A stretch of DNA of 64,000 nt from positions 868,001-932,000 of the forward strand of contig NZ_JACHOR010000001.1 of NCBI RefSeq assembly GCF_014199945.1. Reading direction: 5' to 3'. This document shows, piece by piece, positions 39,001 to 47,490 of the stretch (the stretch's first letter is position 1; every line of letters starts with the position of its first letter). This stretch comes from Brevundimonas variabilis (lineage in GTDB: Bacteria; Pseudomonadota; Alphaproteobacteria; Caulobacterales; Caulobacteraceae). Both the position numbers and the translations under genes were made by a program. The notes under the pieces were generated by a model that made no database searches, was not told the DNA's origin, and worked only from the letters and a program-made list of their open reading frames with translations.

Positions 39001-39815
39001 TGACGCAGCCGATCCTGAACGCGGGCCTCTGGGTCGCCGACGACAAGGCCCTTCAGATTGCGCGGCTCTACGATGCGACCTTCGACCGCCTGCCGGATGC
39101 GGCGGGGCTGGCGGGGCAGCTGGCGGCGTTGAACGCCGGGACCTCCCTGCTCACACTGGCGGCCAATTTCGCGGCCTCGGCCGAGTTCCAGGCGCGATAC
39201 GGAGCCCTGTCCAATCAGGCCTTCGTCGAGCAGCTGTATCGTTTCTGCCTGAACCGTGAGGGCGACGCTGCCGGCATTGCGGCTCAGGTCAATGCGCTGA
39301 ATACGGGCACCAGCCGTGCGGCGCTCCTGTTGGCCTTCTCCGAGAGCCCCGAGCACGTCACCCTGACCGCCCCCTTCTGGTCCGGCGGAATCCGTACGAC
39401 GGACGCACCCTTCTCGCCCGCCGTGGCCGAAGGTGAAGCGGGCAAGGCGCACCATGACCAGCCGCTGGTCCTGGTGACTGCAGAAGATACGGTGCTGGAT
39501 GGCGCTGTGTTCGATGTGAAGCCGCAGGCGGATCACGACCCGCAGGTCCAGCCCGGTCTGCCAGCCTTTGACCCTGCTGATGTCGTGATCGACTTCAAGC
39601 TTGTCGAGGATGTCTTTGTGCTGCCGCCACAGGATGAACTGGGGCCACTCGTGCTGCCGGACAACGACGGCGTAGAGCTGTTCCAGGCATCCATCGATGG
39701 TTTTGCCGCGCCCACCGGCGACCATATGTTGACCCTGCCCATCGACGATAGCAGTTCTCCGGACGCCCTGCCCTGGAATCGTTCGCACGGGGACGATGGT
39801 TGGATGATGCAGTGA
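36048..39815 (+). CDS. Serralysin-like RTX metalloprotease with tandem DUF4214
   Basis: A 1255-residue secreted protein without a Sec signal. Residues about 80-320 are an M10 peptidase: HEIGHALGLRHP with H230, E231, H234 and H240, and Met-turn VMSYFS (M270). RTX nonapeptides of GGxGxDxLx type occur near 390-430, 495-550 and 790-830. Between them lies a PPC-like beta domain (VEYYAVTVAAGDVVRFDI, then AGTYYIQVSQW). Two DUF4214 repeats follow (about 880-1085), each with FVEQLYRF. Export by a type I system is expected; none is encoded nearby. It recalls the Caulobacter S-layer protease Sap but is much longer. Confidence 0.9.
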   Translation: MPATRYLDGFGEQSDYGSGRFVEGSGNVGGAGKALSPFGNVADYGLCAGCGGFHSVFDGGGNDPFDILNADDRGGFGPNGRASLGTSDAAAQITRGNLNWAGGVGLGQPLTITFAFRTTAPTTMPTDTTGFSRFTDFQIAATLQALASWSDVANITFQRVAGAVGEENFSNEATLLFANYSSGQSGAAAFAYLPGSREIASNAGDVWINSSLSYNQNPVILGYGQQVLTHEIGHALGLRHPADYNASEGNSITYANDATYFEDSRQFTVMSYFSERNTGGDFGSQRYSAVPLLDDIAAAQRLYGANMTTRTGDTVYGFNSTAAQPWFNANNSSSVLIFAVWDAGGVDTLDFSGYAQTQTIDLRQGAFSNVGGLTGNVAIALGAVIENAIGGSDADRLIGNSANNVLTGNAGNDFIDGGLGSDTAVFTRARSEYTITVNGQTVTVTSIAEGTDTLVNVEFLRFSDQTIAAGTSGALTLSGDILNNVLDGTAFNDTLNGLGGNDTLTGLGGNDTLDGGSGNDTISGGDGNDFVIGGLGNDTLNGGAGTDVADYTGAGGSVQVNLATGVATGAAGSDTLTAFEEIRGGAFNDVLTGDGLANTIRGGGGVDLLNGGGGNDTLIAGAPGTAGGAPDIIKARTTTNATIATAVSTAGAFDLQARAGVENATTIPHATILGTSHGGVEYYAVTVAAGDVVRFDIDNASFDAALRLFDANGVELTQNDDAATGTGDGGASTDSLISYTFNTAGTYYIQVSQWTETGTGAVFSSGPPPAGATYQLNISVPSAPAVPTVFLGSTLNGEAGNDTLTGGSGADTLNGGAGSDRIDGGDGFDVALYSGVRLQYGASISSVAGGPEGGTDTISRVEELRFVDGALSFDVNGIAAQVMRLYDATLDRQPDQAGLDVQIRALTTGSTTLLALANAFVASPEFQARYGTLSNQQFVEQLYRFSLDREGDAPGIAAQVNALNTGTTRAALVVAFSESPEHRTLTQPILNAGLWVADDKALQIARLYDATFDRLPDAAGLAGQLAALNAGTSLLTLAANFAASAEFQARYGALSNQAFVEQLYRFCLNREGDAAGIAAQVNALNTGTSRAALLLAFSESPEHVTLTAPFWSGGIRTTDAPFSPAVAEGEAGKAHHDQPLVLVTAEDTVLDGAVFDVKPQADHDPQVQPGLPAFDPADVVIDFKLVEDVFVLPPQDELGPLVLPDNDGVELFQASIDGFAAPTGDHMLTLPIDDSSSPDALPWNRSHGDDGWMMQ

Positions 39816-39896
39816 GCCGATAATCGGCTACAGAGCATGCATCCCTGTCCGTGAGCCCGGCCATCCGTGGTCGGGCTCAAACCTGTTCGAGTCTCG

Positions 39897-40799
39897 ATGA
39901 AAAACCCGCTCTGGCACTATCACGCCGCCTTCGACGCCGACGCCTTGATCCGTCGCCACGAGGTCGCCTCCCGGGTATCCAACCCCGGGATGATCACCAA
40001 TTTCCTCGACGTGAAGGTGGATCCGAAAATCTACCCCTCTCTCCTCGACAGTCTCGCAGGGGCTGTGGAAGGGGTACCAATTCCTCAGAACTGGCATGCC
40101 GACATGGCCGAGTGGGCTGCCGCCCTGCGCGCCGTCGAGCTCAGCCGGGATCAGTTCACGATGATTGAACTCGGCTGCGGCTGGGGGTGCTGGATGAACG
40201 CGACAGGTACGGCCGCGCGCAACATGGGTCGGTCGGTGAGGGTGATCGGTGTCGAGGGGGATCCCGGCCACATCGGCTATGCCGTCGAGGCTCTGCAGCG
40301 AAACGGCTTCGCGGAGTGGGAGTGGACCCTGCACCACGGGATTGCCGCTCCGCAGGGCGGTACGGCACTCTTTCCGACCCAGGAAGGTGGCCAATGGGGC
40401 CTCGAGCCTCTTTTTCACTGCGACATCGCCCAGCGTTCCGACGCCGTGGCCACAGGCAGATATCAGGAACTGCCGATGATCTCGCTTGTGGATCTCGTGG
40501 CGGAAGACCGACGGATCGACCTCCTGCATGTCGACATCCAGGGTGGCGAGGCGGATCTGATCGCGGCCTCCATCGGTATCCTCGAGAGATCCGTGGCCTA
40601 TCTGGTGATCGGAACCCACAGCCGGCAGATCGAGGGACGATTGTTCGACACCCTATTGAACGCAGGCTGGATCCTGGAAATGGAGCGTCCCGCCATTCTC
40701 GTGCTCGACGGACAATCCAGTCCCGTGGTCCATATTGACGGTCTTCAAGGCTGGAAAAATCCGCGCCTTTTCGAGACCGTCTCGACTGAGGTCAGCTGA
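39897..40799 (+). CDS. FkbM-type methyltransferase
   Basis: A 300-residue SAM methyltransferase from ATG 39897 (MKNPLWHYHAAFDADALIRR). Motif I is MIELGCGWGCWMNATGTAAR, followed by RVIGVEGDPGHIGYAVEAL, and the FkbM block is IDLLHVDIQGGEADLIAAS. Probably O-methylates a sugar in the surface glycan. Its last 8 bp overlap the end of the convergent methyltransferase gene. G+C is like the genome, unlike the FkbM gene at 31.8 kb. Confidence 0.86.
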   Translation: MKNPLWHYHAAFDADALIRRHEVASRVSNPGMITNFLDVKVDPKIYPSLLDSLAGAVEGVPIPQNWHADMAEWAAALRAVELSRDQFTMIELGCGWGCWMNATGTAARNMGRSVRVIGVEGDPGHIGYAVEALQRNGFAEWEWTLHHGIAAPQGGTALFPTQEGGQWGLEPLFHCDIAQRSDAVATGRYQELPMISLVDLVAEDRRIDLLHVDIQGGEADLIAASIGILERSVAYLVIGTHSRQIEGRLFDTLLNAGWILEMERPAILVLDGQSSPVVHIDGLQGWKNPRLFETVSTEVS

Positions 40800-42018
40800 A
40801 ACAGACCTCAGCCAGATGCAGGCTGAGGTCTCTAAGGTCGCCATTGGCCAGCTCCGAGTCCGGAACCCAGGTCTCTGCCTCGAACTCGAGGCGAACGCTT
40901 GGCGTGGTGCGCGTCAGAACCACCTTCGTTTGACCGTTGGGAATCTCGCCGTCCATGAGGACGGTCGTCCCGGACGTCAGACGCAATTTCAGCGGGCTTG
41001 CCCGCACATTCAGGAGAGCGATCTGCGCGCGGATCGCGTTCTCAGGGAAGACCACCTCGATCCAGCCCCGATCCGAAAGGATTCCATAGAGACCCTCGGT
41101 GATGAAACCCGAGGATTCATTGCGAGCCAGGAAGACGTCGCCGGTCATGGTCTCGATCTGGTTCATTCGTCCGATCAGCGTATAGCCGACCGTCGCGTCC
41201 GAATCCTCGGCGACCTGAAGCGACAGGCCGCAGCGATGAAATACAGCGCGGATGAACTCCAAAGACCAGCCGCTCTCGAACCAGCCGAACTTGCGTATGC
41301 AGTATACGGACAGTGCGTCCAGCCTCAGGCCCCAGTGTTCCCACCAGGTTGCGTTAATCGGCTCTCCGGCCAGGACGATGCGCCCCGCTGGCATGACCAG
41401 AGAGCCGGCCAGGCGCTCCAACACCGTCCATGGGCGAAGGGCGTGATGCAGACATTCGTAAAACAGCACCATGTCCACCGGAGCAGCGGGCTTGAAGTCG
41501 TCGAACGTTCCCAACTCTGCCTTGATGTCCCACCCCAGCCTTGCGGCACGGGTGTTCACGAGCTCCACGAAGCCCGGATTGATGTCGACAGCCGTGACCT
41601 GAAGTCCGCTGTAGGCCGCAATCTCCGATGAAAGCCCCCATCCGCACCCCATGTCGAGCAGATGGTCGCCGCGGTTGACCCCGGCCAGATGGATCGCCTT
41701 TGTCAGGCGCCGCAGATGCAGTGCGAGCACAGAAGGGTCTGGGTGGTTGTACGGATTGACGGCAGCGGCATAGGGCGCGACGTCGAAGGCCGCCTGCTCA
41801 TTCTGGTTCTGGTCAAAGGCGCGACCCGAAATCTCCGCATACAAGGTCAGTTGCGCATCGACATAGGCGTCGCTGAAGGGGTCCAGCGCCTGATCGACCT
41901 GGAATGTCGGTTGATAGGTGAAGCCGGCCCAATAGGCATCGCAACCTGGCGCCCCCGGACCGCCGAGGCGATCGCTCTCGGCCACGAAGGCCTCGAGGTC
42001 GGTTTCGCAAAAGTTCAT
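40792..42018 (-). CDS. Class I SAM-dependent methyltransferase, two-part
   Basis: A 408-residue protein. The SAM fold is in the middle: HLLDMGCGWGLSSEIAAYSG, TAVDINPGFVELVNTR and DMVLFYECLHHALRPW. An N-terminal approximately 95-residue part (FTYQPTFQVDQALDPFSDAY) and a C-terminal approximately 110-residue beta-rich part (WIEVVFPENAIRAQIALLNVR) flank it. The latter may bind carbohydrate. Target unknown, probably a glycan or lipid-linked sugar given the context. Confidence 0.85.
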   Translation of the reverse strand: MNFCETDLEAFVAESDRLGGPGAPGCDAYWAGFTYQPTFQVDQALDPFSDAYVDAQLTLYAEISGRAFDQNQNEQAAFDVAPYAAAVNPYNHPDPSVLALHLRRLTKAIHLAGVNRGDHLLDMGCGWGLSSEIAAYSGLQVTAVDINPGFVELVNTRAARLGWDIKAELGTFDDFKPAAPVDMVLFYECLHHALRPWTVLERLAGSLVMPAGRIVLAGEPINATWWEHWGLRLDALSVYCIRKFGWFESGWSLEFIRAVFHRCGLSLQVAEDSDATVGYTLIGRMNQIETMTGDVFLARNESSGFITEGLYGILSDRGWIEVVFPENAIRAQIALLNVRASPLKLRLTSGTTVLMDGEIPNGQTKVVLTRTTPSVRLEFEAETWVPDSELANGDLRDLSLHLAEVCFS

Positions 42019-42267
42019 TGTCAGGTCTCGAATTACGGGAGCTCAGACCCGGCAGGACAGAAGGCGAGTTCCTTAATACGCGACGTGTGCAACCGTCCAG
42101 ACACCATTGCGCCAGCGCCACCCTGGCCGGCTATGGCGGCATGGGCTCCGCAGCAGCCGAGGCAAATTTTGATTGGATGGCAAGCTTGCGCATCCTAGTA
42201 AGCGTCAACGTTTCGGCGCGCACGACATCCCGGCGCCTGCCCATGACGACAGACAGATAGACCTCTC

Positions 42268-44406
42268 ATGCGCAAACCCGATTGGCTGAAACCCAAGAAC
42301 TACAGAAAGCTGGGCAACCGTCTGCGGGATCAGCGACGCTGGGCAGAGTCCGCAGCGGCCTACCGGATCCATCTGGACCGGAAACCCGAAGACAGTCCGA
42401 TCTGGGTCCAGTACGGCAACAGCCTGAAGGAAGACGGCCAGTACAAGGCCGCAGAGGTCGCCTACCGGCGCGCGGCAGAAGCCATGCCGGACAACAGCGA
42501 TGTCCATTTCCAGATCGGCCATGTGCTCAAGATGCAGGAGCGCGACGCCGAGGCCATGGTGGCCTATCAGACCGCCATGCGACTGGGTCGGGCCGACGGT
42601 CTCGAGATCGAGATGCGCAACGTGAAGGCTCGACTGGAGCACGCCGCTCGCCCGCTCCCGGCCGGGATGACGATCTATTCCGTCCAGGACATGCTGTGGT
42701 ACCTGAATGCGCACAGCACGTTCAGCGGCATCCAGCGCGTCCAGGCGGGCATTGCCAACTATCTGCTAGACCACTCGGGACCGGAAGTCGGGTTCGTTCT
42801 GACCGATGCCGTGGGGCGCCTCGAGCAAGGCGACTTCTGGCTCCTGCAGCGCGAGGACCTGCGCGCGGTGATCGCGTTTGCCTCGGGCCGGGATGTCGAT
42901 CACGCCGAACTCCGCGTGTTGCTCTCCCGGTGCGAGGTCAATGCCGAGCCGGTGAGGGCCGGCGCGGGGCACACTATCATCGTGCTGGGCGCCTTCTGGG
43001 GCCTGGGCAATACGCCCGAGAAATTCCTGCCCGCAAAGCGCGCCGGCGCCCGTGTCGGCGTCTATGTCTACGACATCATTCCCCTGAGCCATCCGGAGTA
43101 TTGCGAGACCGAGCTCTCGTTCTACTTCAGCGTTGCCATGGGGCAGATGTGCGCCTTCGCCGATTTCGTCCTGACGATCTCGGACTACACACGCATCACC
43201 CTGGCAGAGCTGCTCAAGGATCTCGGTGCCCGCGAAATTCCGATGGCCACGGTGCCGTTGGCCCATGACATGACCGGCGCTGCTCTGGTGGCCGAACCGC
43301 GGCCGTCGGCTCTGCACGTGCTCGAGGGTCGTGAGTTCGTCGCCTATGTCTCGACGGTCGAGGGTCGCAAGAACCATCTCTATGTCCTGCGCGTCTGGCA
43401 GGCTCTCATCGAGGCCGGGATCGATGTTCCAGACCTTGTCTTCGTCGGGCGCAAGGGATGGAAGGTCGGGCCACTCAATGCCCTTCTGGCTGAAACCGAC
43501 CATCTCGATGGCCGGGTGCATATCCTGCACGACCTTACGGATGCAGAACTCACCGGCATCTACCAGAACAGCCTGTTCACGACCTTTACCAGCTTCGTCG
43601 AGGGCTGGGGCCTGCCGGTTGGCGAAAGTCTGCTGAACGGGACCCCCTGCGTGGCCTCGAACGTATCATCGATGCCCGAGGTCGGTGGTGCGTTCGTGGA
43701 CTACGTCGACCCGACGGACGTCCGCGACGGCGTGCGGGTGATCGGCCGGATGATTACGGACAGGCCCTACCTCGACGCGCGTCGCCGCGAGATCGCAGAG
43801 CGGTTCAAGCCCCGTGGCTGGAATGCCGTCGGCGAGGACTTCGCCGGCAAGGTCGCGCATTTTTCCGAGACGCCTCCCGTACCGATCCAGCCCGCCCGCC
43901 TGGTCCAGGGCCGGATCGTGCGTCTGGACGATCAGAGTGGGGCCACCGAATTGTCGGATCTGATCCGCAATCCGCGCGGGCTGCTTCTGGCAGATGATTT
44001 CTACGGGCAGGAAGCCTTTGGCTGCTGGATGCGCGGCGCGCAGGGTGGGGTCGTCTTCCAGACCGATCTTCCGCCGGGCACGCCAGTCGTAGTCTATCTC
44101 AACCTGATCAAGGCCCCCGGCGGCGAGGGCGTGGGCCTCAAGGTCGACATTGGTGGTGTGGTCACCGAAACGTCGATCCACTTACTGGCCGATATCGGTC
44201 AGAAGACGCTGATGCAGCGCCTGAAGGGGCGTGTCGGTCCCACCGGGCTGTGCCGTGTCGCCATCACGATCGATGGGGAGCCGCCCTCACGCGGGCCGGG
44301 CGACCCGCGTGCGTTCATGATCGGTCTCGCCGCCATCGGCTATGCCGAAGCCGACGACGTTCAGGCACGGATGGACCTGCTGGAGTCACTGCTGCTGGAT
44401 CACTGA
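42268..44406 (+). CDS. TPR-GT4 glycosyltransferase
   Basis: A 712-residue protein. Residues 1-130 hold about three TPR-like helices (WAESAAAYRIHLDRKPEDSP, YKAAEVAYRRAAEAMPDNSD, EAMVAYQTAMRLGRADG). A GT-B glycosyltransferase follows, with the acceptor part starting IYSVQDMLWYLNAHSTFSGI and the GT4 donor site EGRKNHLYVLRVW ... FVEGWGLPVGESLLNGTPCVAS. A C-terminal domain of about 150 residues after the GT is beta-rich. TPRs may tether partners of a glycan assembly complex. The same VEGRKN/VEPRKN and EGxGLP features occur in the GT at 52.7 kb, suggesting common ancestry. Confidence 0.9.
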   Translation: MRKPDWLKPKNYRKLGNRLRDQRRWAESAAAYRIHLDRKPEDSPIWVQYGNSLKEDGQYKAAEVAYRRAAEAMPDNSDVHFQIGHVLKMQERDAEAMVAYQTAMRLGRADGLEIEMRNVKARLEHAARPLPAGMTIYSVQDMLWYLNAHSTFSGIQRVQAGIANYLLDHSGPEVGFVLTDAVGRLEQGDFWLLQREDLRAVIAFASGRDVDHAELRVLLSRCEVNAEPVRAGAGHTIIVLGAFWGLGNTPEKFLPAKRAGARVGVYVYDIIPLSHPEYCETELSFYFSVAMGQMCAFADFVLTISDYTRITLAELLKDLGAREIPMATVPLAHDMTGAALVAEPRPSALHVLEGREFVAYVSTVEGRKNHLYVLRVWQALIEAGIDVPDLVFVGRKGWKVGPLNALLAETDHLDGRVHILHDLTDAELTGIYQNSLFTTFTSFVEGWGLPVGESLLNGTPCVASNVSSMPEVGGAFVDYVDPTDVRDGVRVIGRMITDRPYLDARRREIAERFKPRGWNAVGEDFAGKVAHFSETPPVPIQPARLVQGRIVRLDDQSGATELSDLIRNPRGLLLADDFYGQEAFGCWMRGAQGGVVFQTDLPPGTPVVVYLNLIKAPGGEGVGLKVDIGGVVTETSIHLLADIGQKTLMQRLKGRVGPTGLCRVAITIDGEPPSRGPGDPRAFMIGLAAIGYAEADDVQARMDLLESLLLDH

Positions 44407-44421
44407 TCCGGTGGGCCTGGC

Positions 44422-45234
44422 TCAGGCCGGGCCCTTGCGGATGACCAGGACCATCGACGTGCTGACGAAGCCGTCCATCATCAGCTTGATGTGCCGGGCA
44501 CGTCCCTCGAAATAGGGGTGCTGGTCATAGTCGAGGTCGTATTCGTGGGTCCCGCAATCGAAGTCGACGGCCTCAAGCCCGCAACGCAGGGGCCGCAAAC
44601 GGTAGTCCAGTCGCTCGATATCCTGGCGGCGATAGATGCAGTCGCCATACTGGACCGTGCGGTCATTGGAGCTGACGTTGTACTCGGTCGTGTGAACCGC
44701 CACGCCACCGGGCCGGATCAACCGCATCGCATTGACGACGAAATCCAGCCCGTCATCGAGTGTCCCGATGTGCTCGAAGGCGCAGGAACTCCATACGAAG
44801 TCGCAACTTGCGTCTTCAAATCCGCTGAGATCGCGCATGTCGGCTGGCTGGAACGAGACTTTCTCGCGAAAGCGTTCCTCGGTCACCCAATCCGGGTGAT
44901 AGAGCGCGTCCAGCGTTGCCGCATGTTGGCTGGTGTCCGACCATTTCTCGGTCGTCTGATCGACCCCCAGATCCGTTGCCAGCACCTTGGCACCAAGGGT
45001 AGCCATGGCGGATGGCAGCGGCTCGGTGCCGACCGCAAAGCCGATACCGTTCCGCCCATCGCGCAGCATGTCCCGGTTGCCCAGCACATCCAGAATGGCG
45101 CACCATTCCCACCATTTCCGATAGCTGGCGTTGCGCTCGAGCGAGACACCCGGCGGCACGCCGATCAGGGCACCCGCGCGGCGATACCAGTCCGTATTGA
45201 AATGCTCGTAGCGGCAAACCGTTGAGCTCAGCAT
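44422..45234 (-). CDS. SAM-dependent methyltransferase
   Basis: I place the start at ATG 45234 (MLSSTVCRYEHFNTDWYRRAG), 270 residues, because upstream in-frame sequence is of lower G+C and overlaps rmlC; GTG 45402 is an alternative. The SAM fold shows IGFAVGTEPLPSAMATLGAK, VLATDLGVDQTTEKW, FVWSSCAFEHIGTLDDG and MRLIRPGGVAVHTTEYN. Likely a glycan-modifying enzyme. It is convergent with the TPR-GT4 gene (15 bp between stops) and divergent from rmlC. Confidence 0.8.
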   Translation of the reverse strand: MLSSTVCRYEHFNTDWYRRAGALIGVPPGVSLERNASYRKWWEWCAILDVLGNRDMLRDGRNGIGFAVGTEPLPSAMATLGAKVLATDLGVDQTTEKWSDTSQHAATLDALYHPDWVTEERFREKVSFQPADMRDLSGFEDASCDFVWSSCAFEHIGTLDDGLDFVVNAMRLIRPGGVAVHTTEYNVSSNDRTVQYGDCIYRRQDIERLDYRLRPLRCGLEAVDFDCGTHEYDLDYDQHPYFEGRARHIKLMMDGFVSTSMVLVIRKGPA

Positions 45235-45429
45235 CCAGCCGACTTCCTTCGTCCTCGATGGGTTGCCGCTTGCTAACAGATCGAACGCGCAACCAGCACC
45301 CTTAAACGACCAATCAGAAGTAGAGATCCAGCGCTTGGGTCCTCGATTCCATTGAGTCGCGAAGAATCTGCTTGGCACGAGGAGTTTGGGTAGGCATCGC
45401 ACGATGAGCCCGATCAGAGAACGATAACG

Positions 45430-45990
45430 ATGTCCAAATTTGAAGTCACCCCGACCGCCATTTCGGACGTCAAGGTAATCAAGCCACGCGCGTTCGAGGA
45501 TCCGCGCGGCTATTTCATGGAGACATATACGCGGTCCGAACTGGTGCCGCTGGGCGTGGATCAGGTGTTCGTTCAAGACAACCAGTCACTGTCGCGTGAT
45601 ATCGGTACGCTGCGCGGGCTTCATTACCAGCTGCCGCCTTTTGCACAGGACAAGCTTGTCCGCTGTATCCGCGGCCGGATCTGGGATGTGGCGGTAGACA
45701 TCCGTCGCAGCTCGCCGACATTCCGACAATGGGTCGGGGTCGAACTGAGCGCCGATAACCGATTGCAGTTGCTGGTCCCGGTCGGATTTGCCCATGCGTT
45801 TCTGACGCTGGAGCCGGATACCGAGGTCGTCTACAAGGTCAGCGCGGGTTATAGCGCGGCCCATGACGCGGGCATTCGCTGGGACGATCCAGACATCGAC
45901 ATCGACTGGCCGTTGCCGTCGTCGCAACCCGTTCTTTCGGCAAAGGATGGCGTTCTCCCTGCCCTGTCCGATGCCATCGTTTTTGACTGA
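45430..45990 (+). CDS. rmlC: dTDP-4-dehydrorhamnose 3,5-epimerase RmlC
   Basis: Cupin epimerase of dTDP-L-rhamnose synthesis. The 186-residue protein has PRAFEDPRGYFMETYT, the catalytic His in TLRGLHYQLPPFAQDKLVRC, GRIWDVAVDIRRSSPTF, and VPVGFAHAFLTLEPDTEVVYK. All parts look intact. rmlB follows after 18 bp, then the broken rmlD and rmlA. Without those, its product pathway is incomplete here. Confidence 0.95.
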   Translation: MSKFEVTPTAISDVKVIKPRAFEDPRGYFMETYTRSELVPLGVDQVFVQDNQSLSRDIGTLRGLHYQLPPFAQDKLVRCIRGRIWDVAVDIRRSSPTFRQWVGVELSADNRLQLLVPVGFAHAFLTLEPDTEVVYKVSAGYSAAHDAGIRWDDPDIDIDWPLPSSQPVLSAKDGVLPALSDAIVFD

Positions 45991-46008
45991 AGCCGAGGCG
46001 ATTTCCTG

Positions 46009-47061
46009 ATGCGTGTTCTGATCACCGGAGGCTGCGGCTTTATCGGCTCTGCCGTGGTTCGCCGAGCGGTCTCCGAACTGGACTGGACTGTCCTCAACGT
46101 GGACGCCATGACCTATGCGGCCAACGCGGCCAATGTGGCCGACGTCGCCGGATCCGACCGTTACACCTTCCTGAAAGCGGACATCGCAGACCTGCCGGCG
46201 ATGCGCGCGGCCTTTGCCCACTTTCGTCCCGAAGCGGTCATTCACCTGGCGGCCGAAAGTCATGTGGATCGTTCGATCACCGGCTCTGCCGACTTCGTGC
46301 GCACGAACGTCGTCGGTACCCATGCGATGCTGGAGGCTGCCCGGGAACACTGGAACGGGCTGGACGCGGCAGCTCAGGGCACATTCCGCTTCGTCCATGT
46401 GTCGACGGATGAAGTCTACGGTTCCCTGGGGCCCGAGGGCCTGTTCACCGAAACGACCGCCTACGATCCACGTTCGCCCTATTCCGCGACCAAGGCGGCA
46501 TCGGACCACCTGGTGAGCGCATGGCACGAGACTTACGGCCTGCCCACGCTGATCACGAACTGCTCGAACAACTATGGGCCCTTTCATTTCCCCGAGAAGC
46601 TGATCCCGCTGGTCATCCTGAACGCCCTGGAGGGCAAGGATCTGCCTGTCTATGGCGACGGCCAGAATATCCGCGACTGGCTGTTCGTGGAGGATCATGC
46701 GCGGGGGATCACCACGGCGCTGACGGCCGGCAAGCCCGGGCAGAAATACAATTTCGGCGGCCTGGCCGAACGCACCAATCTGCAGGTCGTCCACGCCATC
46801 TGCGATACCCTGGACCGGTTGCGTCCGGCTGCGGCACCGCGCAGGGACCAGATCCGCTTCGTCAAGGATCGACCTGGCCACGACCGCCGCTATGCCATCG
46901 ACTGCTCCAAGGCCCAGCGCGAACTCGGCTGGGAACCGTCTGTTTCCTTCGAACAGGGGCTCGAGCGGACGGTCGCCTGGTATCTGGAAAACGAGGTCTG
47001 GTGGCGTCCGCTGCGGGACGGGGTCTATTCGGGTGAGCGACTTGGCCTGACGGCGGGCTGA
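46009..47061 (+). CDS. rmlB: dTDP-glucose 4,6-dehydratase RmlB
   Basis: SDR-family dehydratase converting dTDP-glucose to the 4-keto-6-deoxy form. The 350-residue protein has [48 protein letters not shown], the YxxxK motif in [10 protein letters not shown], and [38 protein letters not shown] closes the family match. Intact. It ends 5 bp before the truncated rmlD. Confidence 0.96.
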   Translation: MRVLITGGCGFIGSAVVRRAVSELDWTVLNVDAMTYAANAANVADVAGSDRYTFLKADIADLPAMRAAFAHFRPEAVIHLAAESHVDRSITGSADFVRTNVVGTHAMLEAAREHWNGLDAAAQGTFRFVHVSTDEVYGSLGPEGLFTETTAYDPRSPYSATKAASDHLVSAWHETYGLPTLITNCSNNYGPFHFPEKLIPLVILNALEGKDLPVYGDGQNIRDWLFVEDHARGITTALTAGKPGQKYNFGGLAERTNLQVVHAICDTLDRLRPAAAPRRDQIRFVKDRPGHDRRYAIDCSKAQRELGWEPSVSFEQGLERTVAWYLENEVWWRPLRDGVYSGERLGLTAG

Positions 47062-47066
47062 CCGGC

Positions 47067-47327
47067 ATGGCACACATCCTGATTCTCGGCGAGACCGGTC
47101 AGGTCGCCCGCGCCCTGCAGCGACGGCTGGGCGGTCAGCACCGACTTACCGTAGCAGGACGGGCCGTTCTGGACCTGGCGGACCCGACCGCCGCCCGCGC
47201 CTTCGTCAGCGACAGCGAAGCGGACGTCGTGATCAATGCGGCCGCCTATACCGCTGTCGATCGGGCCGAGGGCGGCCTTGTCGGCCGGGCACTAAACGCG
47301 ACCGGCCGACAAGGTCGCCTGTCCTGA
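47067..47327 (+). pseudogene. rmlD: Truncated dTDP-4-dehydrorhamnose reductase (rmlD remnant)
   Basis: The first about 68 codons are clearly RmlD: MAHILILGETGQVARALQRR, the Rossmann start, and DVVINAAAYTAVDRAE, the conserved block near residue 65. After that similarity ends at once, and 17 unrelated codons run to a stop. The catalytic YxxxK region and the C-terminal two thirds are absent, so the product cannot be a working reductase. The loss point coincides with an inverted repeat, and the sequence that follows is the tail of rmlA. Confidence 0.88.
47271..47319. repeat. Inverted repeat at the rmlD/rmlA junction
   Basis: Arms at 47271-47288 and 47302-47319 are 18 bp each with one mismatch (13 bp perfect: CCTTGTCGGCCGG and its complement), separated by 13 bp. 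It lies exactly where rmlD similarity stops and rmlA similarity begins. Confidence 0.85.
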
Positions 47328-47436
47328 GGAGATTGCGTTTCGGATGAAGCTGATCGGCAAGGCCGAACTTGAGTCCGCGGCTGCGGCCCTGGCGAAAACG
47401 GCTCACGGCGCATATCTCGGCCGACTGACGCATTGA
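47311..47436 (+). pseudogene. rmlA: 3' remnant of glucose-1-phosphate thymidylyltransferase (rmlA)
   Basis: In the frame ending at TGA 47434-47436 the translation reads KVACPEEIAFRMKLIG, then KAELESAAAALAKTAHGAYL. This is the C-terminal signature of RmlA (typically ACPEEIAxR...LAKxGYGxYL). Only about 40 of roughly 290 codons remain, with no start and no nucleotidyltransferase site. It shows that a former rmlCBDA cluster suffered an internal deletion. Confidence 0.85.
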
Positions 47437-47490
47437 TTCCCGGAAAATCGCGCCCGATCGATCGTCTCTGAGGCGAGCGCTCCGCGAAAG

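Noticed and set aside
45235-45576. N-terminal extension of the methyltransferase to 45576
   Set aside because: It would overlap rmlC by about 150 bp head to head, has lower G+C, and the family N-terminus fits ATG 45234 better.
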